A DNA stretch of 64,000 nt from Zonotrichia leucophrys gambelii (taxonomy: Eukaryota; Chordata; Aves; Passeriformes; Passerellidae): the NCBI RefSeq assembly GCF_028769735.1, contig NC_088194.1:1124319-1188318 (forward strand), written 5' to 3'. A program made the position numbers and the translations under genes. Position 1 is the stretch's first letter; the number at the start of each line of letters is the position of its first letter. A model generated the notes under the pieces. The model had not been told where the DNA came from and ran no database searches. It saw only the letters and a list, made by a program, of their open reading frames with translations. This document shows, one piece after another, positions 9,818 through 19,430 of the stretch.

Positions 9818-10490
9818 CAGGCAGGCTCCTCAAACCTGCACTGCTGTGCTTGAACCCACTGGCACTTTGGGGCGATGAACCAGAGCCCACTCCTCACCAG
9901 AACAGTTCTTGCAGCACAGCACAGCTGCTGGACAGGGGGGAGAGTCAGGGTCCTCGAATGTGCAGTGCTGACCTACAATGCTGTGCTCGAACCCACTCTG
10001 GCACTTTGGGGGATGCCCCAGAGCCCAGTCCCCACCAGGGAACACCAGAAAGAGTTCCTGCAGCACAGCACAGCTGTTGGCCAAGGGAAGGACAGGCAGG
10101 CTCCTCAAACCTGCACTGCTGTGCTCAAACCCACATTGGCACTTTGGGGGGATGCACCAGAGCCCAGTTCCTCACCATGGAACACCAGGAAGAGTTCCTG
10201 GAGCACAGCACAGCTGCTGGCCAAAGGGGGACAGTCAGGCTCTTCAAACCTGCAGGGCTGACCTGCAGTGCTGTGCTCAAACCCACACTGGCACTCTGGG
10301 GGAAATGCACCAGAGCCCAGCTCCCCACAAGAAGAGTTCCTGGAGCACAGCACAGCTGCTGGCCAAAGGGGGAGAGTCAGGCTCCTCAAACCTGCAGCGC
10401 TGTGCTCCAACCCACTCTGGCACCTTGCAGGGGATGCACCAGGGCCCAGTTCCCCCCCAGGGAACACCAGCAAGAGCAACGGGCCATCCT
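9818..10490. repeat. About 130-bp tandem repeat, 5 copies
   Basis: Unit of the type 'CAGGCTCCTCAAACCTGCAC TGCTGTGCTC ... GCACTTTGGGGG ... GAACACCAGGAAGAGTTCCT G(C/G)AGCACAGCACAGCTG'. It begins 54 bp on the intronic side of the exon 5 acceptor. The related solitary monomer at about 8249 shows that the unit also moved outside the array. Confidence 0.9.
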
Positions 10491-11525
10491 CCTGGACATA
10501 CCCAAGCTCTGCAAACAACTGTTGTGGCCTCTTTTTCAGGCTGTATTTATTTACCCCCTGTGTGTTCAGGACAGGCTGGGAGCAGCCCAGAGCATGAAGG
10601 TGGGCACCAGCCTGGTGGTCTGCCCCCACTAGCACTGACAACAGCCCAGCTTGGCACTACCCCTCACCCCAAGCAGGATTCTATTCTCTGTCCCTCAGCC
10701 AGCAGGAAGCCAGCAGTGGATCCCCATTCTGGTGGCCAAGCACTTGGTAAAGACTCATTTTGCTCCACAGAACCCCTGGGTCACTCTGAGATCCATCCTG
10801 TCCCCTCTGGGAGCTGCTGGGAAGGAGGAGCTGACCCCAGAGGATGCAGGAGCATCACTAAAGCCCTTTCCCTGGCTGCAGGTTGAGGACCAGCTTCACC
10901 TACCAGCGTCCCGTGGGAGCCGGAGCCGCTGTGATTATCCCAGCCGTTTGTCTTATGTCACTGATTTGCTCTTCCTTAACAGGAGCTGGCACCTGCTTAG
11001 AGGCTTTAGCACGGGCTTTGCTTAAGTCCCACTTTAATTTGCTCTGGGATGGAGAGGGAGAGCAGCCCAGCACTGAATGGGATCATCACAGAGCCAGAGT
11101 GGAACCCCAGTGAGGGAAGAGGGACTTGCAGCCCTTTCTCCTCCAAAAATCTGCTCCTCTATAGCTCCTGCTCCTTAGGTGAGAGAAGGGGATGGCAGGA
11201 AGGAGTAGGACAGTGCTCACCCACGCCTCCCTGGCAGGAACTGTCCCCACCTGCCTCCCAAGGGCATCCTGTCCTTCAGAGATATCCCGTGGCTGCAGCC
11301 AAGCCGTGAGGGCAGCGGCTCCGAGCCTGCGCCCTCAGCAACTCCTACAGCACCAGGGAGAGCTGGAACACGGAGCCCTCCCTCTGCTCATCCTGCACGG
11401 CAGCAGGATCACGGGAAGAGGAGGAGGAGGAGGTGGAGGAAGGTTTCTTGGGCGTTGCACGAACACCGGAGCAGCGTTGTGTAATAAATCACTGCCAACG
11501 CGGCCGTGTGCCTTCAGAGCTCCCA
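10491..11525. other. MEF2D intron 4, unique; candidate conserved element at 10885-11040
   Basis: No exon recognised. The 10885-11040 part is non-repetitive, moderately AT-rich and compositionally distinct (GTTTGTCTTATGTCACTGAT, CCACTTTAATTTGCTCTGGG). A GGA-rich run is at 11417-11440. Confidence 0.4.
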
Positions 11526-11718
11526 GCGAGGGAGAGGAAGAGCTGCAGCTCCTCCACACCACACCATGAGCAGTGCCATGGTGGGGCTGTGAGGGAGAGG
11601 AAGAGCTGCAGCTCCTCCACACCACACCATGAGCAGTGCCATGGTGGGGCTGTGAGGGAGAGGAAGAGCTGCAGCTCCTCCACACCACACCATGAGCAGT
11701 GCCATGGTGGGGCTGTGA
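11526..11718. repeat. 63-bp tandem repeat, 3 copies
   Basis: 'GAGGGAGAGGAAGAGCTGCA GCTCCTCCAC ... GAGCAGTGCCATGGTGGGGC TGT' is repeated three times almost without change. The period is a multiple of three, so all frames without a stop stay open on both strands. This is not evidence of a protein. Confidence 0.95.
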
Positions 11719-12573
11719 GCTGATACAGCAGCCCAGGAGCTGAGATTTGCCTTAATGCACCTGCAGACAGGTGTGAGGCTGCCACTGCCCCGGCACAATG
11801 GCAGCTTGCACATGGCTCCAAAGTCTGGGGGAGAAGATGCACAAATCAGCCAAAATCCACCATTTCTGCTCTTGTTAGAAGGGAGGGCAAACACCAGAGG
11901 CAGAAGCCCCACGGGGCCCTTCGTTAGCAGACACAGCTGTCGTTAGGCTGCCCCTCTGGGTTAGTTCTGCTCACACACAAAACCAACCCAGCGTTAAAAT
12001 GGAAAAGCGTCTCCTTCAACCACACACTCCACCTGCACTGCCCGGCCCCTTGCTGCCAGGGAGGTTTAGTGGGGGAGCCAGATGCTGTGCCTTGATGAGG
12101 AGCCACCCAGCACTTGAATGCCACCTGCTGAAAGGACCTCTGGGCACAGATTGTCCCTTTGGATTGGCCTGTCTGGATGATGGGAGCCTGCTCAGGGCCC
12201 TCCCTTTGCAGCAGACACGTTGTGAGGCTGAGCAGCCCCTGCTCATGAGGGTTCTGCACTAAGGACAAAGCTCAGGTGGCTTTTCAGCTTATTTTCCACC
12301 ATGGCAGGTGCTGGAGGGGTGCATGTCCTGCTGGGGCTCTACTCCCACCCCACACACCGTGGCAAGGTGGGAATCTGCACCCCCCTAGAGAAACCAGGGA
12401 GGCTGAGGTAGATCCATGTCCTGACAGAGCTAATCCTGCCCTGAACCCCTCCCCTCGCTGTCACAGCAGAGCTGCAAGAGATCATCACCACCTGCACTTC
12501 CCTCCACCCCCTCAGCCCTCCCAGGTCTCAGGGCAGCCTCCTCACCCCCTCCACTCTGAGATCTAGGGGATCA
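11719..12573. other. MEF2D intron 4, no feature seen
   Basis: Unique-looking sequence with no recognisable exon or repeat family. Confidence 0.4.
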
Positions 12574-12830
12574 AAATGCAGGTTTTGGGATCCTTATCCA
12601 AATGCAGATTTTGGGATCCTTATCCAAATGCAGGTTTTGGGATCCTTATCCAAATGCAGGTTTTGGGATCCTTATCCAAATGCAGATTTTGGGATCCTTA
12701 TCAAAATGCAGATTTTGGGATCCTTATCCAAATGCAGGTTTTGGGATCCTTATCCAAATGCAGATTTTGGGATCCTTATCAAAATGCAGATTTTGGGATC
12801 CTTATCCAAATGCAGGTTTTGGGATCCTTG
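12574..12830. repeat. 26-bp minisatellite, about 10 copies, with higher-order pattern
   Basis: Unit 'AAATGCAG(G/A)TTTTGGGATC CTTATCC'. Ten copies have an exact 26-bp period. Variant sites (G or A after AAATGCAG; CC or CA at the end) repeat as a three-unit block (G, A with CA, A) in copies 4-6 and 7-9, so part of the array was amplified as 78-bp trimers. Confidence 0.97.
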
Positions 12831-13684
12831 CGAGGCTCGTAGAGCAACACAGCGCTGAGTCAGCAAAAAGGAATCCCAAAACCTGAAGATTTCACAAGGC
12901 CCAGCTCTCAACAAAAGCCAGAATTTTAACTTGTGGGGGCTTGCAAAGCACAGAAGGGCAGATTATTTTGGGTGGGGCTGTGTGTGTGTGTCACTTTTGC
13001 TGTGCTGCATCCAGGCCTGGACAGGAGCCTCCCCCCTGCTCCCACAGCATTAATTACTGCTGCAGCAACTCGGGGCTAATCCCCTGAAGAGCCCTTGCCT
13101 GCATCAATAGTCTCTGCTCCCTTGAACTAACAACTAATTTGAAACGTGTCCCCCCTCCTCCTCCTCCTCCCGTCTCCTGACACAAATCCCTTTCAGCACT
13201 GTCCTGATGCCACCCCAGTGCCAGTGACAGCTCTGGGATCACAGGCTAAAACCTCCCTGGATTGCTGCCACAGCCACCAGCTGCCCTGAGGGCTCGGTGG
13301 ATTTGGGGGGAATTAATGTGGAATAGCCCAAACCAAGCTGAGCTTTGCAGGGATGTGAGAGGTCGGCACTTGCCACCAGCTCACATGAACACTGGGATCT
13401 CAACCCAGACAAAAATCTGATTTTTTTGAGGAAAAGAGGGTGAAAAAGGAGATCCTGACCCAGTAGAGGAGATGAGACAAGCTGAACTGCCTGGCTAGAA
13501 CCAAGGAGGGTCAGGAATGATTCTCCCAGGGAAGGGCACTCGAGAGCCAGGTGCATTCAGGGCTGCAGGGGCTGCTTGGCATCGGCTCCAAAGCAAAGCC
13601 ATGCAAAATCCAAAATCCACCCCCCCATCACCTGGAGGCACCGGGGAGGGGACCGGGGGGTGCTGCAGGCCACCAGCTACTCAC
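12831..13684. other. MEF2D intron just downstream of the alpha2 exon
   Basis: Mostly unique. The segment 13045-13140 (CATTAATTACTGCTGCAGCA, GAACTAACAACTAATTTGAA) looks like a conserved non-coding element by composition. A CCTCCTCC run lies at 13150-13170. The region also contains the candidate Rbfox site listed separately. Confidence 0.4.
13600..13605 (-). promoter_or_regulatory. Candidate Rbfox binding site (UGCAUG) downstream of exon alpha2
   Basis: The plus strand reads CATGCA, so the MEF2D pre-mRNA carries UGCAUG starting 80 nt after the alpha2 donor. Rbfox proteins bind this hexamer, and downstream sites usually promote inclusion of the upstream exon. Rbfox-dependent inclusion of the muscle alpha2 exon of MEF2D is established in mammalian myoblasts. 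That this copy is used is inference. Confidence 0.6.
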
Positions 13685-13819
13685 TGCGAGCCGGTAACTC
13701 TGCATCATTTTATCAAACTCCTCATCAATCTTTTTATATTTCTCCTCCGTCTGCGGGGTCAGAGCAAACACTTCGTCCCCCTCGGGGCTCTCGCACTCCC
13801 TGTGCTTCTTGTTCAGCGC
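13685..13819 (-). CDS. MEF2D: MEF2D alternative exon alpha2 (muscle type, 135 nt)
   Basis: The minus-strand acceptor ...GTAACAG is followed by GCG CTG AAC AAG AAG, giving ALNKKHRECESPEG and then ...LTPQTEEKYKKIDEEFD... to SYRLA, with a GTGAGT donor. Forty-five codons, phase 0 at both ends, so it can replace alpha1 without a frame change. In mammals this exon is used in differentiated striated muscle and the alpha1 exon elsewhere; the two are mutually exclusive. The alpha1 serine targeted by PKA (human Ser121) has no equivalent here. Sequence identity with the mammalian exon as I know it is almost complete. No stop or frameshift. Confidence 0.96.
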
Positions 13820-13870
13820 CTGTTACGTGTGGGGGACACGGGGGGAGCAGGGACAGGGCGAGGGGAGGTC

Positions 13871-13900
13871 GAACAGAAGAGAAACAAAACAGAAAAGAAC
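13871..13900 (-). promoter_or_regulatory. Candidate PTB-binding pyrimidine tract upstream of exon alpha2
   Basis: On the transcript strand this reads as U-rich runs with UUCU, UCUU and CUCUU cores (e.g. GTTCTTTTCTG, TTTCTCTTCTG), 51-80 nt upstream of the alpha2 acceptor. It is separated from the exon by a C-rich segment. Such tracts bind PTB-family repressors. Its role here is inference. Confidence 0.4.
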
Positions 13901-13938
13901 ATATAATGAAGGATTTCCAGCCACGGGCAGGTACTTAC

Positions 13939-14076
13939 ACCATATCTCTTGAACAGGATATCCAGATCCTCGCTGCCTTTGCGGTATTTATCCTCCATCA
14001 AGGGGCTCTGGTCTATGGAGTCGTCGCCGTCGGGCTCTGGGCTGTCACAGCCGTTAAAACCTTTCTTTCTTAACGT
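13939..14076 (-). CDS. MEF2D: MEF2D alternative exon alpha1 (ubiquitous type, 138 nt)
   Basis: The minus-strand acceptor ...GTTTTCAG is followed by ACG TTA AGA AAG AAA, giving TLRKKGFNGCDSPEPDGDD and then ...QSPLMEDKYRKGSEDLD... to RYG, with a consensus GTAAGT donor (rc of 13933-13938). Forty-six codons, phase 0 at both ends, the same size as the human exon. The serine equivalent to human Ser121 is kept in an R-K-G-S context (R-R-A-S in human), still a basophilic-kinase-type site. Only 119 nt separate this exon from alpha2. Confidence 0.97.
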
Positions 14077-14278
14077 CTGAAAACACAACCGGAACAGTCT
14101 GAGATGGGGAACAGGGGCAGCTCCCCATGGAAACTCAGGGCACCACTGGGAATGTTCCTCTGTCTGCTCGGGGGTGCCCTGACCCCCAGGGAGCTCTGGC
14201 TGTGACCCTCATCCATGGAGAAAGTTTCCTGAAATATTCCTGTGGTATATTTCCAGAATATACCACAATCCACAGAAG

Positions 14279-14640
14279 TGTGAAATAGATTATAGAGAGT
14301 AGTGCGGGTGCATCACTTGGTGAGAAATTGAGGTTTTGGGGTTTTTAGTATGTACAGGGTGTCATCCTGGGTTTCTTCTTCCTTCTTCTCCATGGGTTTG
14401 GGTGGCATTTTGTAATTGGGCAGAAAAGTCCCCATTGGGATCAGTTATTGGGTTAAAAGGGAAAATAATCCAGGTGTCAGCTCTTAATTGGATAGTTTAG
14501 TCTTAAAAGACCTTGTAACAAAAGATTATTGGCCATTTTGTGCCTTCTAATGAAAAGCTGCAGAACTCATGGTTGTGACGCTGTTTTACTGATAATAATA
14601 AACACCTGAGTGTTTATTTAAACATGAACTACCATCTCAA
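14279..14640 (+). mobile_element. Probable solo LTR of another family
   Basis: Begins TGTGAAATAGATTATAGAGA and has the make-up of an LTR: a GGGGTTTTTAGTATG segment, a TTGGGCAGAAAAGTCC...TTATTGGGTTA segment and an AATAAA signal (about 14598). The right end and target-site duplication are unclear. It lies about 200 bp from exon alpha1 on its upstream side. Confidence 0.55.
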
Positions 14641-14689
14641 GTGCCTTCAATCCAGACACAGAGAAACCAACAACTGGTACCACCACAGG

Positions 14690-15600
14690 TCCTCCCAAGA
14701 ACCTCCCCTGGACCAGGATTTGCCCCTGTACAAATCAACAGCATCACCCCAAGACATCAGTGACATCCATGGGGTTAAAAAAATCAGGACACAACCCCTG
14801 CGGTTTGATGCCAGCTTAGAAATTACAGCATGGGGAGCAGCAGAGAGAAACTTCCTTGTTTTCAAAGGTTCTGTTCATACCAGGATTGAATCCAGCCATG
14901 CATAAACTCAGGACCCCCAAGAACCTCCCCTGGACCAGGAATTGCCGCTGCACAAATCAACATCACCCCAAGATGCTACTGACCTCCATGGGGTTAAAAA
15001 ATCAGGATACAACCCCTGAGATTTGATGCCAGAGTGTCTCTAATTTAGGAATTACAGCATGGGGAGCAGCAGAGAGAAACTTCCTTGTTTTCAAAGGTTC
15101 TGTTTATACCAGGACTGAATTTGGCCCTGCATGAACTCAGGTTCCCCCAAGAACCTCCCCTGGACCAGGATTTGCCCCTGTACAAGTCAACAACATCACC
15201 CCAAGATGTTGCTGAGCTCAGTGGGGTTTAAAAATCAGGATACAGCTCCTGGGGTTTGATGCCAGGGTGTCTCTAATTAAGGAATTACAGCATGGGGAGC
15301 AGCAGAGAGAAACTTCCTTGTTTTGTATACCAGGACTGAATTTGGTCCTGCATGAACTCAGGACCCCCAAGAACCTCCCCTGGACCAGGATTTGCCCCTG
15401 TACAAATCAACAGCATCAACCCAAGACATCAGTGACATCCATGGGGTTAAAAAGTCAAGATACAACCCCTGAGACTTGATGCCAGAGTGTCTCTGATTTA
15501 GAAATTACAGCACGGGGAGCAGCAGAGAGAAACTTCCTTGTTTTCAAAGGTTCTGTTTACACCAGGACTGAATTTGGCCCTGCATGAACTCAGGCATCTT
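14690..15600. repeat. About 230-bp tandem repeat, about 4 copies
   Basis: 'AAGAACCTCCCCTGGACCAG GATTTGCCCCTGTACAA ... TCCATGGGGTTAAAAA ... GGGGAGCAGCAGAGAGAAAC TTCCTTG' recurs at about 14690, 14915, 15150 and 15370. It lies in MEF2D intron 3. Confidence 0.92.
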
Positions 15601-16670
15601 TGTCACCTTCAGGTGCCACAACATCACAAAGGAGAAAAATAACCTTCATGCTCTTTGCTGTCCTGCAAAAAACAGGGAAAACCTACTTACAAACAGCCAG
15701 AGAGGAAAATAAACCCCGAAATTACAAGCAAGTTGTCCAATCTGACAGAATTTCCTGACAAAAGCAGACGAGTGGCATCTGCCAAACGCTAAGGTGCCAC
15801 AGGAGGGGCATCACAGGACAGGGCAGGTGGCACAGTGACAGCTGGGGGTGACACAGGGGGTGATGGTGGCAGCAAAGCCCACGCCAAGGCTGGGCTCACA
15901 CACAGGAGAGGTTTGGGCACTGCTGCACCGAGGTAATGAGGTGAGACAGGAGGAGCCCAGGGAGCACAGGGCACAGCGACACCCCAACGTCCCTCTCTCA
16001 TCTTCAGCAGCTCACTGAGATCCACTTTGAATCCTTCTATTTTCAACACACCAAAAGCAATTAAGGCATTATGATGGAACCAGCACTTGCCAACTCTTTT
16101 TTCTTTTTTTGCAGGAGTCAAAGATACAGAATTTCCTGGAAGTCTTCATCCCTTTTCATGCCAAATTCAGCAGGGAAAAAGAAAAAAAAACCAGAAAGTC
16201 TTGACAATTCTCTGCCTTCCTAAACAGCAACAAACATCTCAGTTCTGAGGCCAAAGCTTATTTGGGAGTGGCTCTTCAGCTACCTGAGAGCTCCAGGAAA
16301 GGAAACACAGGGCCTCTGGGGGCAATAAAAGTGCAGTGAATAAATCCCAGATGGGCTGGGAACGCTGCTGGCGGGATCTGCTCAGCACCACAGGTTGGGC
16401 TCCCTGGATCCTTCTGCAGGCAATGGGCACCACACCCAGCCCAGCCTGTTCTCCATCCAGCTGAACAATTTCACAATATTCTCCATTAAAATTGCTCCTT
16501 CCTGGGCCTTCCCAGCACCACTTTCACCCTCATTTCTGGATTCACAGAGGGGAAATGTTCTTGTTCACATACCAAAAAACTCCACTCACTCCTGACCATG
16601 GTGGTGTCTGGTGTCACCAGTAATTCCTGACACCGAATAATTATTAACTAATTACCTGATAATAATGATG
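15601..16670. other. MEF2D intron 3, no gene seen
   Basis: Unique-looking intronic sequence. Segment 16005-16110 (CACTTTGAATCCTTCTATTT, GCAATTAAGGCATTATGATG) is AT-richer and non-repetitive. No exon or known repeat family recognised. Confidence 0.4.
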
Positions 16671-17175
16671 ATTAATAATACTTATACCTAACATTAATAT
16701 TATACCTAATATATTGTATTGTATTGTATTAAATTGTATTGCATTGTAATATATTATATTGTATTGTATTGTATTATATTGTATAATATTGTATTATATT
16801 GTATTGTATTGCATTGTAATATATTGTATTATATGATATATGATATGATATGATATGATATGATATGATATATGATATATTATATTATATTATATTATAT
16901 TATATTATATTATATTATATTATATTATTATATTGTATAATATTATATTGCATTATATTGTATTATATTATATTACATTATATTACATTATATTATATTA
17001 TATTACATTGCAATACATTACATTATATTATATTACATTACATTATATTATTTTGTATAATATTATATTGCATTATATTGTATTATATTATATTATATTG
17101 TATTACATTATATTACATTACATTATATTACATTATATTATATTAATATATTATATTATAATAATAACTTGGTAA
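16671..17175. repeat. AT-only low-complexity tract, (TATAT/TATTG)n
   Basis: About 500 bp of A and T with sparse G or C, dominated by 5-bp steps (TATAT, TATTG, TTACA) and a short GATAT run at 16830-16880. Largely self-complementary. The tyrosine/isoleucine open frames over it are artefacts. Confidence 0.97.
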
Positions 17176-17689
17176 TTCCTGGTGTCCCTAATTCCCGTCT
17201 GTAGAACAAGGCAATGGGAATCAGTCACTGCCATGAGCAGGAGATTCCCAGGCCTTTTTCTGCAGTTTCCTCAGGACTTTTCCCTATTAATTTTCTATTT
17301 TTGTACGTGTCCTTGTTTGTTCTCAGAATGGCCCAAAAGAGGAAGAGGTGCTGCTGCTGGGGAAGGAACAGCTTTGCTTTTTTTTGATTTTTTTTTTTCC
17401 TAAACCTTTTGTTTCGCCGACACAGCCAAAAGACGGAAAGTTGAGCTTTTCTCTAAAAAAAAAAATAAGTTTTTTTTTTCTTTTTCTCTTTCAAAGGCAA
17501 AATGGAAACAAGTTGTTCCATGAGCAGTGAAGCAATGGAGCTGGGTTTCCTTCAGGCACTGCAGAAACTCTCTGGTGTCCAACACAGGGCTGTGCCCACC
17601 CCAACACAATTCCCTTTGCAGGGACAGGAGCCGGAGCTCTCATTTCTGCTCTCCCATCCCTGCATGGGGACTGGGAAGGTAATTCGTCC
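17176..17689. other. MEF2D intron 3, no gene seen
   Basis: Short unique segment with several homopolymer T and A runs (17380-17480). No exon recognised. Confidence 0.4.
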
Positions 17690-18295
17690 AAAAAAATCCA
17701 AATCAAATCAAAATAAAAAAAAAATTAAAAAAAAAAATTAAAAATCAAATCAAAAATTTTAAAAAATCAAAATTTAAAAAATCAAATCAAAATCAAAATC
17801 AAAAAAATCAAATCAAAATCGAATCAAAATCAAATCAAAACCCAAAAAATCAAAATCAAATCAAAATAAACAAGCCAAATCAAAATCGAATCAAAATAAA
17901 AAAAGAATTAAATGAAATCAAAATAAAAAAATCAAAATCAAATCAAAATAAAAAATCAAATCAAAATCAAATAAAAATCAAAATCAAATCAAAATCAAAT
18001 CAAAATAAAAAATCAAATCAAAAAATCAAAATCAAATCAAAATAAAAAATCAAATCAAAATAAAATCAGAATCAAATCAAAATCAAATCAAAATAAAATC
18101 AGAATCAAATCAAAATCAAATCAAAATCAAAAATCAAATCAAAATCAAAAAATCAAAATCAAGTCAAAATCAAAAATCAAATCAAAATAAAATCAAGATC
18201 AAAAAATCAAAATAAAATCAAAATAAAAAAAATTAAAAAATTAAATTTAAATCAAAATCCAAAACATTAAAATCAAATCAAAGTCAAAAAAATCT
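17690..18295. repeat. (TCAAAA)n-type low-complexity tract
   Basis: About 600 bp of AAATCAAATCAAAATCAAAA with variable spacing and almost no G. On the MEF2D transcript it would be a long run of GAUUUU/UUUGA. Confidence 0.97.
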
Positions 18296-18597
18296 CTGAA
18301 AATTCCTCTCCTCCAGCAACAGCTGTTGGCAGATTCAGAAGATGTGGGGATTCACAGAACACCCAAAGGAGGGAACCTCAAATGGGATTTTTCAAGAGGT
18401 TTCAGCTTTTAAAAACATCATTTTGAAAGGGAGGTTTTTAGGCAGCTCCCTGCCTGTATCTGACACCAGAACCAAGCACAGGACGAGCACAGGGCTGCCA
18501 CCAGCAGCCCCAGCATTTTCACATAATAAATGGCAAAAAATTAAAAAATAAATTTTAAAATTATAAAATAAAACCTAAAAAAAATTTAAATTAAACA

Positions 18598-19430
18598 CAT
18601 AAAATCATCCTGGGGGTTGTTCCCTCAACAAGGGTGTCAAGGAAAGCAGTGGAATGGGGTGGATGTGGCTTTGCTCACCTGAAAATCTCACAGCATCACC
18701 TCTTCATCTCCCCTCAGCTCCTTCTCTAACACTCTTTGTGTTTGCTAACCAGCTTTGCCTGGCGTTTTGCTCTCCCATAAAATCAGCCTAATTTCACTTT
18801 CTGACCTTGCAGGTGGGGTTGCAGATGATGAGGTGTAGGGGCACTATGTTCAACATCCTGCTAATCAGAAACCCACCACAGCCACATTGTCTTTTTAAGC
18901 CACACAAAATCATCCTGGGGGTTGTTCCCTCAACAAGGGTGTCAAGGAAAGCAGTGGATTGGAGTGGATGTGGCTTTGCTCACCTGAAAATCTCACAGCA
19001 TCACCTCTTCATCTCCCCCCAGCTCCTCCTCTAACACATCTCTGTGTTTGCTAACCAGCTTTGCCTTGGTGTTTTTGCTCTCCCCATAAAAAATCAGCCA
19101 TAATTTCACTGTCTCTGAGTTTCTTGCAGGGTGGGTTTGCAGCTGTGGTGTCCCCATCCCTGCTCCTGCACGAAACCCACCACAGCCCCAGCATTTTGCC
19201 TTTTCTAAGCCCACACAAAATCATCCTGGGGGTTGTTCCCTCAACAAGGGTGTCAAGGAAAGCAGTGGAATGGGGTGGATGTGGCTTTGCTCACCCCTTC
19301 ACATCTCACAGCATCACCTCTTCATCTCTCCCCAGCTCCTTCTCTAACACTCTTTGTGTTTGCTAACCAGCTTTGCCTTGGTGTTTTTGCTCTCCCCAGC
19401 CACCAGTGCTGTAAAATCAGCCAGAACTTC
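18598..19430. repeat. About 305-bp tandem repeat, 3 copies
   Basis: 'CATCCTGGGGGTTGTTCCCT CAACAAGGGTGTCAAGGAAAG' starts copies near 18605, 18908 and 19221. Each continues through 'ATCTCACAGCATCACCTCTT' and 'TTTGCTAACCAGCTTTGCCT'. Divergence is low. Short A/T-rich unique sequence at 18300-18597 precedes it. Confidence 0.92.

Noticed and set aside
16865..17175. Hydrophobic Tyr/Ile frames that look membrane-like
   Set aside because: AT-only low-complexity DNA.
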